A DNA stretch of 64,000 nucleotides from Crenobacter oryzisoli (GTDB lineage Bacteria > Pseudomonadota > Gammaproteobacteria > Burkholderiales > Chromobacteriaceae), in assembly GCF_030385785.1 (NCBI RefSeq), contig NZ_JAUEDK010000020.1, forward strand, positions 1 to 64,000. The letters run 5' to 3'. This document shows, in pieces, positions 37,070-45,447 of this stretch. Each line of letters begins with the position of its first letter. The stretch's first letter is position 1. The notes beneath the pieces were generated by a model. It saw only the letters and a program-made list of their open reading frames with translations, was not told the DNA's origin and ran no database searches. The position numbers were made by a program, and so were the translations under genes.

Positions 37070-37104
37070 CAACAGGGCCGGTGCTATATGCACCGGCCCT
37101 GTTT
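37070..37104 (+). terminator. Terminator, probably of the Mpo1-like gene
   Basis: AACAGGGCCGGTGC, loop TATAT, GCACCGGCCCTGTTTT. It lies 27 bases past the right TGA of the repeat; without the insert it would be close behind the gene. Confidence 0.8.
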
Positions 37105-37273
37105 TCCTGTCGGCGAGTCGTGCTGTGGTGCCATCTCTTCCGGTGCACAGGGGAGGATGACGCCTTGCGCGGCATGCCGATAATCTGAGTCGGGTCACGG
37201 AAGCAGGCAGCGTCTATTTTGTTTGTTGCCGGTGCTTAGCACCTATTCCCGTCTGCAGCTGAGTCTTGCCCAC

Positions 37274-38176
37274 TCAAGTAGGCCGGCTTGCCAGCAGGTC
37301 GGAGATCACCTGGCGCAGCCAGCGGTTGCCGGGGTCGTGGTGGTAGCGCTCGTGCCAGTGCTGCTTGACCGCGTAGGCGGGCAGCTCGAACGGCACCGGA
37401 AACACCCGGAAGCGTCCACGCCCTTCCAGTACTTGGGCGAGCCGCTCGGGAATGGTCACGAGCATGTCGGTCTGTTCGACCACGAAGGCGATGCCGAGGA
37501 AGTTCGGCACCCGTAGCGCAACGTGACGGGTAATGCCCTGGCGGGAGATCTCGCGGTCGAGGATCAGGTGGCCGGTGCCGGAAGTGGTCACTACCGCGTG
37601 TTCCTCGGCCTGGAACTGAGTGAGCGTTAGCTCGTCGCGGATGCGCGGGTGGTCGGCACCGGCGACGCACACATAGCGCTGGTGGAACAGCGCCTGCTGG
37701 TAGAAGCCTGCCTCCAGCTGCGGGATGAAACCCAGCGCCAAGTCGGCTTCGCCTGATTCCAGCATGCGCGCGGTGTCGGTCGACAAAGGCACGATCTCGA
37801 TGTGCACGCCGGGCGAGGCCTGGCGCAGATACGACCACAGTTTGGGCAGCAGCACCAGCTGGCTGATGTCTGTCATGCTGATGCAGAAGGTGCGGTCGGA
37901 AGTGGCCGGGTCGAAGCCGGTCTGGTGGCCGAATACCTGGTTTAGTGCATCGAGCGCGGTGCGTACCGGGTGTTCCAGCTCCTTCGCGAGCGGGGTCGGC
38001 TCCATATTGTTGGCGATGCGCACGAACAGGGCGTCGTCGAAATGCTCGCGCAGCCGGGCCAGCGCGATGCTGACAGTGGGCTGGCCAACCCCCAGGTTTT
38101 CCGCGGCGCGCGTCACGCTGCGCGTCTTGTAGATTTCGTCGAACACTTGCAGCAGACGGATGTCGGGCGTAAGCAT
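37274..38176 (-). CDS. mhbR: LysR-family activator of the gentisate pathway
   Basis: A 300-residue LysR protein of the NahR/LinR-like group, which respond to aromatic acids. Helix-turn-helix: SVTRAAENLGVGQPTVSIAL (about 21-40). The effector domain has FDPATSDRTFCISMTDISQL and NFLGIAFVVEQTDML. It is divergent from the gentisate dioxygenase gene with a strong palindrome between them, so it is the expected regulator; by analogy the inducer would be 3-hydroxybenzoate or gentisate. The symbol follows the Klebsiella mhb naming and is by analogy. Confidence 0.87.
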   Translation of the reverse strand: MLTPDIRLLQVFDEIYKTRSVTRAAENLGVGQPTVSIALARLREHFDDALFVRIANNMEPTPLAKELEHPVRTALDALNQVFGHQTGFDPATSDRTFCISMTDISQLVLLPKLWSYLRQASPGVHIEIVPLSTDTARMLESGEADLALGFIPQLEAGFYQQALFHQRYVCVAGADHPRIRDELTLTQFQAEEHAVVTTSGTGHLILDREISRQGITRHVALRVPNFLGIAFVVEQTDMLVTIPERLAQVLEGRGRFRVFPVPFELPAYAVKQHWHERYHHDPGNRWLRQVISDLLASRPT

Positions 38177-38203
38177 CGCCGTCTCTATTCAAATTTGGAA
38201 TGG

Positions 38204-38225
38204 TATGCATTGATATCATTGCATA
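38204..38225. promoter_or_regulatory. Operator-like palindrome for the gentisate operon
   Basis: TATGCAT-TGATATCA-TTGCATA, a 22-base dyad with 20 of 22 positions symmetric, 28 bases upstream of the LysR start and 121 bases upstream of the dioxygenase start. It has the T-N11-A form and position of a LysR activation site. Confidence 0.6.
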
Positions 38226-38346
38226 GACCGAATGTCGACCACTGTCTACATTTTCATCACCAAGACAAGCCGAGCAGGTGTTGCGGCGGATCAAGCGAAA
38301 GCGATCCACTCGACGATGCGCGGCGATGAATGCAAGGAGATGAGAC

Positions 38347-39384
38347 ATGTTGGAACTCGGTCGACTCGAAGACCTGCCCGAGAACTATCGGGCGGAACTG
38401 AGCGCTCAGAATCTGGTGCCGCTGTGGCCCAGCCTGCGTTCTGTGCTTCCGCCGGGCAAGCCCGGCCCCCGCACTCAAGCGACGCTGTGGAGCTACGAGG
38501 CGCTGCGCCCGCTGCTGATGCAGGCCGGTGAACTGACCCCGATTGAAAAAGCCGAGCGCCGGGTGTTGGTCCTGGCCAATCCGGGGCACGGCCTGGAGAA
38601 GATGCAGGCCAGTTCGTCCATCTATCTGGGCATGCAGCTGTTGCTGCCGGGCGAGATTGCTCCGGCGCACCGCCACACCCCGAACGCCGTGCGCATGATC
38701 GTAGAAGGCGAGGGTGCCTATTCCACCGTCGATGGGGAAAAGTGCGCGATGCAACGCGGCGACTTGATTCTGACACCGACTGGGCTGTGGCACGAGCACG
38801 GCCATGACGGTGACGCGCCGGTGGTCTGGCTCGATGTGCTCGACCTGCCGCTGGTTTACTACATGGAAGCGTCCTACGTCGAGGAAGGGGCTCTGCAGAC
38901 GGTCACCGGCGACGGTGGTGCGCAGGCTTACCTGCGCGGTGGCGTGGTGCCGTCTCCGTTGTTCGAGCGGCGTGAGGGGCGGTATCCAATTCTGCACTAC
39001 CGCTGGGTCGATGTGCGCGAGGCGCTGAACGCGCTGGCTGACAAGGAGCCGTACCTCGAGGCGATCCAGGTAGCCTACGTCAACCCTGAGACTGGTGTCG
39101 ACTGCGAGAACATCCTTGGCTTTTCGGCCATGATGCTGCGCCCGGGCGAGACGGTAGAGCTGCCGGTGCGCTCGCCGGCGGCAGTGTTCCACCTGATCGA
39201 GGGCGGCGCCGAGGTCGTCATCGCAGAGCAACCCTTCACCCTGGCCGAAGGCGATACCTGCTGTGCGCCGGGCTATAGCCGGGTACGTCTTGCCAATCGC
39301 TCGGACAATCTGCCGGCCTATCTGTTCATCGCCGACGAGAGCCCCTTGCACAGGAAGCTCGGTCTGTACGAAGTGCGGCGCTAA
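38347..39384 (+). CDS. mhbD: Gentisate 1,2-dioxygenase
   Basis: A 345-residue bicupin Fe(II) dioxygenase that opens the ring of gentisate (2,5-dihydroxybenzoate) to maleylpyruvate. The N-terminal cupin has the iron ligands in PAHRHTPNAVRMIVEGEGAY and LTPTGLWHEHGHDGDAPVVW. The C-terminal cupin (VELPVRSPAAVFHLIEGGAE) is degenerate, as in the family. AAGGAGATGAGAC precedes the ATG. It is first in a run of seven same-strand genes for 3-hydroxybenzoate use. Confidence 0.94.
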   Translation: MLELGRLEDLPENYRAELSAQNLVPLWPSLRSVLPPGKPGPRTQATLWSYEALRPLLMQAGELTPIEKAERRVLVLANPGHGLEKMQASSSIYLGMQLLLPGEIAPAHRHTPNAVRMIVEGEGAYSTVDGEKCAMQRGDLILTPTGLWHEHGHDGDAPVVWLDVLDLPLVYYMEASYVEEGALQTVTGDGGAQAYLRGGVVPSPLFERREGRYPILHYRWVDVREALNALADKEPYLEAIQVAYVNPETGVDCENILGFSAMMLRPGETVELPVRSPAAVFHLIEGGAEVVIAEQPFTLAEGDTCCAPGYSRVRLANRSDNLPAYLFIADESPLHRKLGLYEVRR

Positions 39385-39518
39385 CTAGCCCGCAGCCCTT
39401 TTTCACTCCCCCCGACGGTCTCAAGACCCGCCACCCGCGTAGGCCACGTGCCACGCGCAGGAGAGGTCATTGCCTGTCGCCGCGGGCCCCGTAGTACTGC
39501 AGTAGAGAGGAGATAGCC

Positions 39519-40712
39519 ATGACATCCCAACAACCCGTGATCATTGCCGGCGGCGGCATCGGTGGGCTGGCCGCTGCACTGGCGCTGGTTCGCCAGGGCT
39601 TTTCGGTCAAGGTGCTCGAACAGGCACCGCAGATCGGCGAGATCGGCGCCGGTATCCAGCTTGGCCCGAACGCCTTCCATGCCTTCGACGCGCTTGGCGT
39701 CGGCGAGAAGGCGCGCGGCCGTGCAGTCTACACCGACGAGATGGTGATGCACGATGCGCTGGACGAGACCCTGGTCGGCCGCATCCCGACCGGCGAGGCG
39801 TTCCGGGCGCGCTTCGGCAACCCATACGCGGTGATCCACCGCGTCGATGTGCACCTGTCGCTGCTCGAAGGCGCCCAGGAGACCGGCCGCGTCGAATTCC
39901 TGACCGGCACCCATGTCGAGCGCGTCGAGCAGGACGACAAGGGCGTTACCGTTTACGACCAGCACGGCAATGCCCACCACGGCATTGCGCTGATCGGCGC
40001 CGACGGCGTCAAGTCGGTGGTGCGCCGCCAGTTCGTCGGCGATCCACCGCGCGTCTCCGGCCACGTGGTGTACCGCGCCGTGGTCGACAGGAAGGACTTC
40101 CCAGAAGACCTGCAGTGGAACGCCGCCAGCATCTGGGTTGGCCCGAACTGCCACCTGGTGCACTACCCGCTGCGCGGCGGCGAGCAGTACAACGTGGTGG
40201 TGACCTTCCACAGCCGCGACAAAGAAGAATGGGGCGTCACCGAGGGCAGCCCAGAAGAGGTGCAAAGCTACTTCCAGGGCATCTGTCCGAAGGCGCGCCA
40301 GCTGATCGAACTGCCCAAGAGCTGGAAACGCTGGGCGACCGCTGACCGCGAACCGATCGACACCTGGTCGTTCGGTCGCGTCACCCTGCTGGGCGACGCC
40401 GCCCACCCGACGCTGCAATACCTCGCGCAGGGCGCGTGCATGGCGCTCGAGGACGCGGTGACGCTGGGTGAGGCGCTGCGCGTCAACGGTAACGACTTCG
40501 TCAAGGCCTTCGCGCTGTACCAGCGCTCCCGTGTCGCCCGCACCGCGCGCATCGTGCTGTCCGCCCGCGAGATGGGCCGCATCTTCCACGCCAAGGGCGT
40601 CGAGCGCCTGGTGCGCAACGAGTTGTGGAAAGGTCGCAGCCCGGAACGCTTCTACGACGCGATGGAGTGGTTGTATGGCTGGAACGCCGACAACTGCCTG
40701 GTCAAGGACTGA
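39519..40712 (+). CDS. mhbM: 3-hydroxybenzoate 6-hydroxylase (FAD monooxygenase)
   Basis: A 397-residue class A flavoprotein hydroxylase. It turns 3-hydroxybenzoate into gentisate with NADH and O2. The FAD-binding GxGxxG is in VIIAGGGIGGLAAALALVRQ, the DG motif in ALIGADGVKSVVRRQF, and the GD motif in VTLLGDAAHPTLQYLAQGAC. Relatives include salicylate 1-hydroxylases; the gentisate-pathway neighbours on both sides make 3-hydroxybenzoate the likely substrate, though salicylate 5-hydroxylation is normally done by a different, multi-component enzyme. GAGAGGAGATAGCC precedes the ATG. It ends 10 bases before the isomerase gene. Confidence 0.9.
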   Translation: MTSQQPVIIAGGGIGGLAAALALVRQGFSVKVLEQAPQIGEIGAGIQLGPNAFHAFDALGVGEKARGRAVYTDEMVMHDALDETLVGRIPTGEAFRARFGNPYAVIHRVDVHLSLLEGAQETGRVEFLTGTHVERVEQDDKGVTVYDQHGNAHHGIALIGADGVKSVVRRQFVGDPPRVSGHVVYRAVVDRKDFPEDLQWNAASIWVGPNCHLVHYPLRGGEQYNVVVTFHSRDKEEWGVTEGSPEEVQSYFQGICPKARQLIELPKSWKRWATADREPIDTWSFGRVTLLGDAAHPTLQYLAQGACMALEDAVTLGEALRVNGNDFVKAFALYQRSRVARTARIVLSAREMGRIFHAKGVERLVRNELWKGRSPERFYDAMEWLYGWNADNCLVKD

Positions 40713-40722
40713 GGGGGGCAGG

Positions 40723-41370
40723 ATGAAGCTCTACAACTTCTTCCGTAGTGGTACCTCGCACCGTTTGCGCATCGCGCTGAACCTGAAGGGGCTGGACTAC
40801 GAGTACGTCGCGGTTGACCTGCGCACCGAGGAGCATCTGGGCAACGCGTTCAAGGCGATCAACCCGCAAGGGCTGGTGCCGGCGCTGGTCGCGGATGAGC
40901 AGGTGCTGATCCAGTCGCCGGCCATCATCGAATGGCTGGAGGAGCGTTATCCGGAGCCGGCGCTGCTGCCGGCTGACGCCGACGGCCGCGCCCGGGTGCG
41001 CGCGCTGGCCGCCTTGGTTGGCTGTGACATCCACCCTGTCAACAACCGCCGCATCCTCGAGTACCTGCGCCACACCATCGGCTGCGACGAGGCGGTGGTG
41101 ACTGCCTGGTGCCAGACCTGGATCGCCGCCGGCTTTGCCGCGCTCGAAGCGCTGCTGGCAGCCGATCCCAGCCGTGCCGGCTTCTGCTTCGGTCAGGCTC
41201 CTAGTCTGGCGGACGTGTACCTGATCCCGCAGGTGGAGAGCGCACGCCGCTTCGGTGTCGACCTGAGCCCATACCCGAACATCTTGGTCATCGACCGCCG
41301 CTGCGCCGAACTCGACGCGTTCCGCCGCGCCGCTCCGCTTGCGCAGCCGGATGCGCCGGCCAAGGCCTGA
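40723..41370 (+). CDS. mhbI: Glutathione-dependent maleylpyruvate isomerase
   Basis: A 215-residue zeta-class glutathione S-transferase-like isomerase. It converts maleylpyruvate to fumarylpyruvate using glutathione. The active-site segment NFFRSGTSHRLRIALNLKGL has the catalytic serine, and INPQGLVPAL and QSPAIIEWLEERYPEP bind glutathione. The C-terminal helical domain includes DIHPVNNRRILEYLRH. The frame upstream is open but the ATG at 40723, after GGGGGGCAGG, is the family start. Maleylacetoacetate isomerase is the close alternative, but the gene order argues for the gentisate pathway. Confidence 0.92.
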   Translation: MKLYNFFRSGTSHRLRIALNLKGLDYEYVAVDLRTEEHLGNAFKAINPQGLVPALVADEQVLIQSPAIIEWLEERYPEPALLPADADGRARVRALAALVGCDIHPVNNRRILEYLRHTIGCDEAVVTAWCQTWIAAGFAALEALLAADPSRAGFCFGQAPSLADVYLIPQVESARRFGVDLSPYPNILVIDRRCAELDAFRRAAPLAQPDAPAKA

Positions 41371-41407
41371 ATTCCGATTCGATTACCGTTTTTCTAGAGG
41401 TGAATCC

Positions 41408-42112
41408 ATGAGCTACCTGTTCCCCCCCGTCGCCACCGTTGGCCTGCCGGTTGCCGGCCGTGATGCCCAGTTCCCGGTACGCCGCGTCTACTGCGTCGGC
41501 CGCAACTATGCCGCCCATGCGCGCGAGATGGGCTTCGACCCGGACCGTGAACCGCCGTTCTTCTTCTGCAAGCCCAACGACCCCGAGTCGGTGGTGCCGG
41601 TGGCCGCCGGCGAGGTGGCGAAGCTGCCGTACCCGACCCAGACCGCCAACTACCACTACGAGATCGAGCTGGTGGTGGCGATCGGCAAGGGCGGACGCGA
41701 CATTCCGGTCGAGCAGGCTGCCGAGCACATCTTCGGCTACGCGGTCGGCCTCGACATGACCCGCCGCGATCTGCAGATGAAGATGCGCGAAATGGGCCGC
41801 CCGTGGGAAATCGGCAAGGCGTTCGACTACTCCGCGCCGGTCAGCGTGCTGCACCCGCTGGCGCAGACCGGCGAGATCAATAGCGGCGCGATCGTGCTGA
41901 CCGTGGACGGGGAGACCCGTCAGCAAAGCGACCTGACCCACCTGATCTGGTCGGTCAGCGAGATCATCGCCAACCTGTCGACGCTGTTCGAGCTGCAACC
42001 GGGCGACCTGATCTTCACCGGCACCCCGGAAGGCGTCGGGGCGGTGAAGATAGGCGAGCGCATGGTTGCGCGCATCGATGGTTTGACCGACCTGGTGGTT
42101 GACGTGGTCTGA
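41408..42112 (+). CDS. mhbH: Fumarylpyruvate hydrolase (FAH family)
   Basis: A 234-residue fumarylacetoacetate-hydrolase-family enzyme that cuts fumarylpyruvate to fumarate and pyruvate, the last step of the gentisate route. Seen: RRVYCVGRNYAAHAREMGF, FFCKPNDPESVVP, metal ligands in YHYEIELVVAIGKGG, GYAVGLDMTRRDLQMKMREM, and FTGTPEGVGAV. Length matches the short bacterial FAH proteins. TAGAGGTGAATCC precedes the ATG at 41408. Confidence 0.93.
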   Translation: MSYLFPPVATVGLPVAGRDAQFPVRRVYCVGRNYAAHAREMGFDPDREPPFFFCKPNDPESVVPVAAGEVAKLPYPTQTANYHYEIELVVAIGKGGRDIPVEQAAEHIFGYAVGLDMTRRDLQMKMREMGRPWEIGKAFDYSAPVSVLHPLAQTGEINSGAIVLTVDGETRQQSDLTHLIWSVSEIIANLSTLFELQPGDLIFTGTPEGVGAVKIGERMVARIDGLTDLVVDVV

Positions 42113-42275
42113 CCCCGCCCACGGGCGAATGCACGCAGAGAAAGCGCCACAGACCCGGAGCAGGGGCCGCCTTGAGCGGCGCCCTGTGTAACCGGGCGAG
42201 CGCGACAACACAACAAGCGTAGCGAACCGCCGCATAGCGCCTCGCCAGAGGGGCGCCATTACAGAGGAGAAACCG

Positions 42276-43640
42276 ATGGATCATCGTTCCCACATCGATG
42301 TGCAGCAGTTCATCGACAGCCACCCCTTTTCCCGTTTCCAGAAAACCATCCTGTTGCTGTGCTTTCTAGTCGTGCTGGTCGATGGTTTCGACACCGCCTC
42401 GATCGGCTTTATCGCGCCGGCGATCCGCGATGAGTGGCACTTGAGCTCGGCAGCGCTGGCGCCGTTGTTCGGTGCCGGCCTGTTCGGTCTGATGAGCGGC
42501 GCGCTGTTGTTCGGCCCGCTGGCCGACAAAGTTGGCCGAAAGCCGGTGCTGGTCCTGTCTGTGTTGTTCTTCGGCCTCGCCTCCGCCGCGTCGATGTTCA
42601 GCCCCAATCTGCTCACGTTGATAGCGCTGCGTTTCCTGACCGGCGTGGGCCTGGGCGGCGCGATGCCCTCAGCGATCACTCTGACCTCGGAATACTGCCC
42701 GCAGCCGCGCCGCGCCCGGCTCGTCACGTTGATGTTCTGTGGCTTCACTGTGGGCTCGGCGCTGGGAGGGCTGGTGTCGGTGCAGTTGTTGCCCCATGTG
42801 GGCTGGCGCGGCGTGCTGCTCGTGGGCGGGGCGATGCCGCTGTTGCTGGCGCTCGGCCTGAAGGTGCTGTTGGCCGAATCGCTGCGCTTTTTGGTATTGA
42901 GCGATCGCAAGCCTGCGGCGGTGCAAGCCATCGTGGCGCGGATCGCCGGGGCCGGGGCGGGCATGCCGGACTTCATCGTCGGCGAGGCCAAGATCAAGTC
43001 GCCGGTGCGCGAGCTGTTCCGCGGCCGGCTCGCCGCCGGCACGCTGCTGATCTGGGCCAGCTTCTTCATGAGCCTGCTGATTGTCTACCTGCTGTCAAGC
43101 TGGCTGCCTATCTTGCTCAATTCGACTGGCATTAGCCTCTCGCGCGCGTCGCTGGTGACAGCAATGTTCCAGGTGGGCGGCACGGTCGGCGCCATCCTGC
43201 TTGGCCGGCTGATGGACCGGTTTGGCGCCACCCGCACGCTGTCACTGTCATATCTGGCTGGAGCGGCGTTTATCGGGTTGTGCAGCGTTAGCACCGGCCA
43301 GTTCGCCGCATTGATGCTCGCGGTGTTTGGCATCGGTTTTTGCATCAGTGGTGGCCAGGTCGGCGCCAATGCGATGGCGGCGGCGTTCTACCCGACCGGC
43401 AACCGCGCCACCGGGGTGAGCTGGTCCAATGCGGTCGGCCGCTGCGGGTCGGTGCTGGGCTCACTGTCGGGCGGCTGGCTGCTCGCGATGCATCTGCCGA
43501 TCGCGCACATCCTGCTGTTGCTGACCTTTCCTTCGCTCATCGCCGCGCTGGCGATCGCCGTGCTCGGCCGGGTGAAGGCCCACATCGTGGCGCAGGGCAC
43601 GCCGGAGGCGGTGGCGACGCTCGGCACACCGGCCAACTAA
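42276..43640 (+). CDS. mhbT: Aromatic acid:H+ symporter (MFS, AAHS family)
   Basis: A 454-residue 12-helix MFS transporter of the AAHS family (PcaK/BenK/MhbT). The family signature DGFDTASIGFIAPAI lies in the first helix, and the MFS loop motif GPLADKVGRKPVLV follows near residue 78. By position it should import 3-hydroxybenzoate (or gentisate) with protons. AGAGGAGAAACC precedes the ATG. Downstream come an inverted repeat and a strong hairpin before the porin gene, so expression of the distal genes may be attenuated. Confidence 0.9.
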   Translation: MDHRSHIDVQQFIDSHPFSRFQKTILLLCFLVVLVDGFDTASIGFIAPAIRDEWHLSSAALAPLFGAGLFGLMSGALLFGPLADKVGRKPVLVLSVLFFGLASAASMFSPNLLTLIALRFLTGVGLGGAMPSAITLTSEYCPQPRRARLVTLMFCGFTVGSALGGLVSVQLLPHVGWRGVLLVGGAMPLLLALGLKVLLAESLRFLVLSDRKPAAVQAIVARIAGAGAGMPDFIVGEAKIKSPVRELFRGRLAAGTLLIWASFFMSLLIVYLLSSWLPILLNSTGISLSRASLVTAMFQVGGTVGAILLGRLMDRFGATRTLSLSYLAGAAFIGLCSVSTGQFAALMLAVFGIGFCISGGQVGANAMAAAFYPTGNRATGVSWSNAVGRCGSVLGSLSGGWLLAMHLPIAHILLLLTFPSLIAALAIAVLGRVKAHIVAQGTPEAVATLGTPAN

Positions 43641-43994
43641 ACACCGTTTTCTGGGGGCGCCCGGCTGGGAGCGTTGCGCCAGATATTGCAGACGGTGCGC
43701 AGCCCCTCCGTTGCATACCTGAAGGGTATGAAAACATATGAAAACGGTGTTGGACGGGGAGGAATTGGTCGTCATACCTTAGCCCAACTCACGTCACCAC
43801 CGTAAGTCTTACCCCGAATCCATACCCGAATTGCATGGTGGGTCAAGCCGCCCAGGGGGGCGGCTTGACCGAAAATTCACCACAGGAGAATGCCCATCCA
43901 GCTAGCCATGTGACGAACGCGGCGACAGACCGCGTCGTACGACTCGACTGCATCAAAGAACGCAGCTTGAAGAAAGAAAACAAAGGAGAACTTG
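43640..43994. other. Structured intergenic region between transporter and porin genes
   Basis: About 350 bases without a gene. A 12-base inverted repeat AACACCGTTTTC (43640-43651) / GAAAACGGTGTT (43740-43751) spans 112 bases. A perfect 13-bp hairpin GGTCAAGCCGCCC / GGGCGGCTTGACC lies at 43841-43870. The hairpin has no T tract, so it is not a standard terminator; mRNA processing or attenuation is possible. Confidence 0.6.
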
Positions 43995-45236
43995 ATGTCT
44001 TATCAGTGCACCCGCCTGGCTTTGGCAGTGCTGAGCCTGGGCGCAGGCTGTGCCGCCCATGCCGACGTGACCATCTACGGTACGCTCTTGCCATTCGTCG
44101 ACAGCTACCGCACTACCGGCGCCACTGTCGGTAGGCCGGACAACGCTCCCAACCAGGTCAAGAGCTATCCCGGCACCAATGTGCCGTCGATGGGGCGTGA
44201 GTCGGCCAACACGTCGAACCTCGGCTTCAAGGGTGACGAGGACCTCGGCGACGGGCTGAAGGCCGTGTGGCAGATCGAAAGCCAGATCGGCATCGACGGC
44301 GACAATTCGCCGCCGTCGCTGTTCGCCACGCGCAATACCCGGCTCGGCCTCGCCTCTGCGCGCTGGGGCACGCTGTTCGCCGGCAACTGGGACACGCCAT
44401 ACAAGGCGGCCCAGATCGTGGTCAATCCCTTCGTCGCGGTGAACCCGTTCGACGACTACCTGATTGGCAACCCCGGCTTCGGCGTGCCGGGCACGACCAC
44501 CCAGTCCGGCCGCATCAACGGCAAGGCCGACGCCTCGTTCAGCCGTCGCCAGGGCAATAGCGTGCAGTACTGGTCGCCGGAACTGGCCGGCTTCAGCCTG
44601 CGCGCCGACTACTCATTCGGCGAGGGGCGAACCGGCGCGAATGGCAACACAGCCGGCATCAACCCGAACATCTGGTCGGCGAGCCTCGCCTACAAGGCAG
44701 GTGCCTTGAGCCTGAACTACGCCTATGAGCAGCACCGCGACTACTTCGGCCTGTCGCAGCTGGGCGGCAGCACTGGTGCAACCAGCACCAATACCCGTTC
44801 ACGCGACAACGGCAACATGCTGGTGGCGATCTACAAGCTGCCGACCGACACCCGTATCGGACTGATCCTGGAGCGCCTGAGTTACCACAGCGACGATAGC
44901 GCCGCGGCGGCGGTGACCAACTTCAAGCGCAATGCCTGGTACACGCTGATCCAGCAGAACTTCGGCCCGCACGAAGTGTGGGCGTCGTACGGGCGGGCCT
45001 ATGCCGGCAGCTGTAACGCCAACGGGATCGCCTGTTCGACCAATGGCCTGGGCGCCGCGCAGTGGTCGCTGGGCGCCTCGTATGGACTGTCCTCGCGTAC
45101 CAAGGTGTACGGGGCGGTGTATGGGATCAACAACCAGGATTCGGCCAGCTACGTGATCGCCGGCGCGCCGGTCGGGGCGGCCAGCCCGGGCGCCAGCAGC
45201 CGCGGCGTCGGTGCCGGCATCCTGCATATGTTCTAG
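43995..45236 (+). CDS. Gram-negative porin (betaproteobacterial general type)
   Basis: A 413-residue outer-membrane porin. Signal peptide about 1-24 (LALAVLSLGAGCAAHADVTI), then DVTIYGTL, the common first strand of neisserial/betaproteobacterial porins. Strand pattern and GFKGDEDLGDGLKAVWQIES and FAGNWDTPYKA are typical, and it ends in phenylalanine (HMF), as needed for Bam recognition. Lying after the 3-hydroxybenzoate transporter, it probably lets the aromatic acid through the outer membrane. AAAGGAGAACTTG precedes the ATG; a TTG one codon earlier is less likely. Confidence 0.9.
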   Translation: MSYQCTRLALAVLSLGAGCAAHADVTIYGTLLPFVDSYRTTGATVGRPDNAPNQVKSYPGTNVPSMGRESANTSNLGFKGDEDLGDGLKAVWQIESQIGIDGDNSPPSLFATRNTRLGLASARWGTLFAGNWDTPYKAAQIVVNPFVAVNPFDDYLIGNPGFGVPGTTTQSGRINGKADASFSRRQGNSVQYWSPELAGFSLRADYSFGEGRTGANGNTAGINPNIWSASLAYKAGALSLNYAYEQHRDYFGLSQLGGSTGATSTNTRSRDNGNMLVAIYKLPTDTRIGLILERLSYHSDDSAAAAVTNFKRNAWYTLIQQNFGPHEVWASYGRAYAGSCNANGIACSTNGLGAAQWSLGASYGLSSRTKVYGAVYGINNQDSASYVIAGAPVGAASPGASSRGVGAGILHMF

Positions 45237-45447
45237 GAGATGGGGCGCCCTTCGGCGCGCCGCCCGGGTAAAAGGGGCAGGCACAAGGGGCGGGGATTGG
45301 CCCTGTGGCTTGCGCCGACCACATCGGGTCGCGCGACGGGGGGAGTGGGGCGCTTCATAGTGTGCCATAGGCAGGGCGACGGGTCCCCGCCATGGCTTTG
45401 TTGGCGCGCGGCATGGTCCGCGCGCATTTTTTTCATGTGAGGAAAAC

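Noticed and set aside
39381-40589. A 402-codon minus-strand frame opposite the 3-hydroxybenzoate hydroxylase gene
   Set aside because: Antisense to intact FAD-binding and GD motifs; Val/Ala/Asp-rich without structure.
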